From Rathayibacter sp. VKM Ac-2759 (lineage in GTDB: Bacteria > Actinomycetota > Actinomycetes > Actinomycetales > Microbacteriaceae): a stretch of DNA of 64,000 nt. Below, one piece after another: positions 63,001-64,000 of this stretch. The stretch covers positions 3,472,001 to 3,536,000 of the forward strand of contig NZ_CP047176.1 of assembly GCF_009834225.1 (NCBI RefSeq), in the 5' to 3' direction. The translations under genes and the position numbers were made by a program. The notes below the pieces were generated by a model. That model was given only the letters and a program-made list of their open reading frames with translations, was not told where the DNA came from and made no database searches. Position 1 is the stretch's first letter, and each line of letters begins with the position of its first letter.

Positions 63001-63280
63001 CACCGGCACGATCGACGGGTACGTCGACCCCGCCGCCAATCCGGCGAACGCGAACCTCACCCAGGACGAGCTCCTGAGCCTCGCGGCCGCCGACGTCCAG
63101 GATCTCGAGCCGCCCGAGGGGGGCGTGGTCGGATCGAGCTGGACCGGCCTGGCTCTGACCCTCCTGCTGCTGATCGTCAGCGGACTCGTCGTGCGCTGGC
63201 GATCGCGACTGCATCCGCTCGACGACGAGGACCCGACCGGACCCTCCCCGCGCCCCCCGACGAAGGAGCCCCCGACATGA
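60050..63280 (+). CDS. Very large membrane protein, GT-C-like
   Basis: 1076 residues. About 12 hydrophobic segments in the first half (helices near 17-35, 95-125, 135-165, 175-230, 265-300, 345-420, 445-470, 505-520) are separated by an outer loop with DELVPFFNWRSQLLD. The second half is a long soluble, probably outer domain (600-1040) ending in one last helix (about 1040-1058). The layout resembles arabinofuranosyltransferase/DUF2298-type GT-C proteins, but I do not recognise the family with certainty. GTG 60050 is 14 bases before the kinase stop. It may use the polyprenyl-phosphate sugar made by the 54022 enzyme. Confidence 0.65.
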   Translation: MPGRERAPGATGPSTRTISLVAGAVFYAGSLVIFREVLTAIPSVLNGDAVIAGDELVPFFNWRSQLLDQAAGQFNELVNGYEFRVRYAFLTTWLRYYTVLPFAILLVIPTLFWVAYLAVARFMDRVFTSLSSQAIHLATFFPVALIYLIMVYAKITHFYTLILGLVLMTLSALWMLHALLFAGERWKRWMVASSLATLLNPAIHYLILFSLFFALTVVTLLIGEIGRWVRTGGTAAVRRLPHRVATLALERGRLRRLRAWFGRLPATTTGRSVLALAMYALVTLIPYALFVKYVALAGVTNLSDTVPGDFYFIQDASVSWLHELSWDLAGITDKILFGDYLAKVPRYPDALYTVLLFVPLAVPGVRRRLFPTRAHRQLLGVITVAIAFALWATIGYGEPLWFPTFHRTLAALAITANESHSSIGNLVVTGAATVVQILRFPHRFQLILFMLAPLVMSLTLALLIDVVGARWGRPAAARTGGPRRRPVRRAPATGARVARSRARSVVLAKLLATACIGAVFFTPFWSNDPYRTVFGSGSMAGFLAPFPLNDLKALKHELNSLPEGRTVVLPPTETAKLVADENGVDHKFIDKFFIYYLDKPSYYYGLTGDVKNKFAFFLILRGLYYQQDWWINEARNIGIQYIVVNRRIHSNNGVGAEYLPDVESYVEPALARLTDSVALRFENSSYALYEITDQPKADRETLLVDSSWKSYLDLVFSRRDLSRCYRFEYTPYFDPASVEPGETVHLLTDDEQTSALDLYLLEHPEAVSGPDTRMFAFNPDVVASNYYLSPMFRSFLLFSTTKWNRTEMITPGVFGTLRGSFIGVPRATEFSVSVTVAEPGRYRVLMRTADTVNALRITSPSLGYDRTVELRSPPENVQLFPAETVYDTDRVAVDASSLSVADLERAIPDELVAVNSGYSFQDLGVVDADAGTHTFSIDKSDSNPMLFEGMMLVPEDVYRSLSLPAGVETITDPDTLECSERTASTGTIDGYVDPAANPANANLTQDELLSLAAADVQDLEPPEGGVVGSSWTGLALTLLLLIVSGLVVRWRSRLHPLDDEDPTGPSPRPPTKEPPT

Positions 63281-64000
63281 CCTCGACCCCCCGCAGGATC
63301 GTGTTCCTCGGAACCCACGGTCAGCACAACATCGGCGACGAGCTGCTGCTCGAGACGTTCCTGACCCGCCTGGGCAGCGAGCACCGCTACGTGGTCAACA
63401 GCTACGACCCCGACGGCACCCGGCGGCAGCTCGGCGACCGCTTCGACGTCGAGGTCATCGACACCGCACGCGATCGCATCCTCCTCCTGCGGCGCCTGCT
63501 CACCTGCGATCTGCTGTGCTTCGGAGGCGGCAGCATCGTGAAGGAGCTCTACGCCTCGACCGGCCGGCACCGCCACTCGACCCTCCTGATGCTCCTGGGC
63601 GTGGTCACCTTCGCGCACCTCGTCGCGCGCAGGCCGATCGCGATGCTGCACATCGGAGTCGGTCCGCTCCGGACGCGGCTCGGACGACGGCTCGCCCGGA
63701 CGATCCTCAAGCAGGTCGACGAGCTCACCGTGCGCGACGGGCTCTCGCTCGAGACCTGCCGGAGGATCGGGGTCGACGCCGCCCGCGTGCCCGACGCCGT
63801 GTTCTCGCACGACCGCGCCGACCTGCTCCCGGGAACGCCGCCGGACGCGGTGCGGGGCGAGCGGCTCCGCATCGCCCTGAACCTCAACATCGACATCGAG
63901 GCGCCCGAGCGCTGGGAGCCCTTCCTCGACGCTCTCGCGGCCGCCCTCCTCGCGGTCGGGGCCCAGCGGCCGATCGAGCTGCACGCTCTGCCGATGCAGA
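63277..64000 (+). CDS. Polysaccharide pyruvyl transferase family protein, 5' part
   Basis: 241 residues, running off the right edge. Family blocks are FLGTHGQHNIGDELLLETF (8-26), the GGGS nucleotide motif (CFGGGSIVKELY), HIGVGPL, VDELTVRDGLSLETCRRIG and VPDAVFSH. CsaB/WcaK-type enzymes add pyruvate ketals to glycans from phosphoenolpyruvate, giving negative charge. ATG 63277 overlaps the upstream stop (ATGA), so it is in the kinase/GT-C operon. Confidence 0.85.
   Translation, partial: MTSTPRRIVFLGTHGQHNIGDELLLETFLTRLGSEHRYVVNSYDPDGTRRQLGDRFDVEVIDTARDRILLLRRLLTCDLLCFGGGSIVKELYASTGRHRHSTLLMLLGVVTFAHLVARRPIAMLHIGVGPLRTRLGRRLARTILKQVDELTVRDGLSLETCRRIGVDAARVPDAVFSHDRADLLPGTPPDAVRGERLRIALNLNIDIEAPERWEPFLDALAAALLAVGAQRPIELHALPMQ

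Noticed and set aside
59879..63214. Long minus-strand open frame opposite the large membrane protein
   Set aside because: Composition (Glu/Asp/Arg/Val only) is that of a complementary frame; the plus strand has clear membrane helices and coupled starts.

Overview
The window is high-GC DNA with very dense coding, strong G/C third-position bias, many GTG starts and long chains of genes joined by 4-base ATGA/GTGA overlaps. A mycolate-free actinobacterium of the Microbacteriaceae (Rathayibacter/Curtobacterium type) fits best. The genus is a guess from gene content. No rRNA, tRNA, insertion sequence, prophage or CRISPR array was seen.

Layout. (1) 1-2892: zinc-uptake operon znuA-znuC-znuB-zur (minus strand) behind a Zur-box promoter. 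(2) 2925-6172: LacI-family regulator and GH51 arabinofuranosidase with matching operator-like palindromes. (3) 6173-6454: intergenic hairpin repeats. (4) 6458-9486: HAD phosphatase, MFS transporter, sugar O-acetyltransferase and TetR regulator around a shared palindromic operator. (5) 9520-15308: glutaminase, then an aminotransferase-bkdABC operon for branched-chain 2-oxo acid oxidation. (6) 15429-23250: lipoprotein, small membrane proteins, a WXG-like protein plus lipase-like hydrolase, LMW phosphatase-purB, and two zinc-ribbon nucleases. (7) 23658-39448: a large exopolysaccharide locus with glycosyltransferases, O-acyltransferases, a flippase, a polymerase/ligase and a Wzz-like protein. It also holds a wax-ester-synthase-like acyltransferase. 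No priming phosphoglycosyltransferase was seen.

(8) 39575-43204 and 48678-50267: three secreted proteins with the same design, namely a catalytic or beta-helix domain, a Thr/Pro-rich linker and a C-terminal Ig-like domain. They flank a purine/pyrimidine island (PucR regulator, NCS1 permease, amidohydrolase). (9) 50321-51187: siderophore-interacting ferric reductase. (10) 51226-64000: a second polysaccharide region. Glycosyltransferase and flippase genes are translationally chained to a partner-switching signalling cassette (two STAS proteins, PP2C phosphatase, anti-sigma-type ATPase, stand-alone receiver). Divergently lie a hybrid histidine kinase with HPt domain, a very large membrane protein and a polysaccharide pyruvyl transferase that runs off the right edge.

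The most unusual feature is region 10. A complete phosphatase/kinase/antagonist partner switch, with no sigma factor beside it, is built into a polysaccharide operon and faces a phosphorelay kinase. This suggests that polymer synthesis or export is gated by protein-protein switching.
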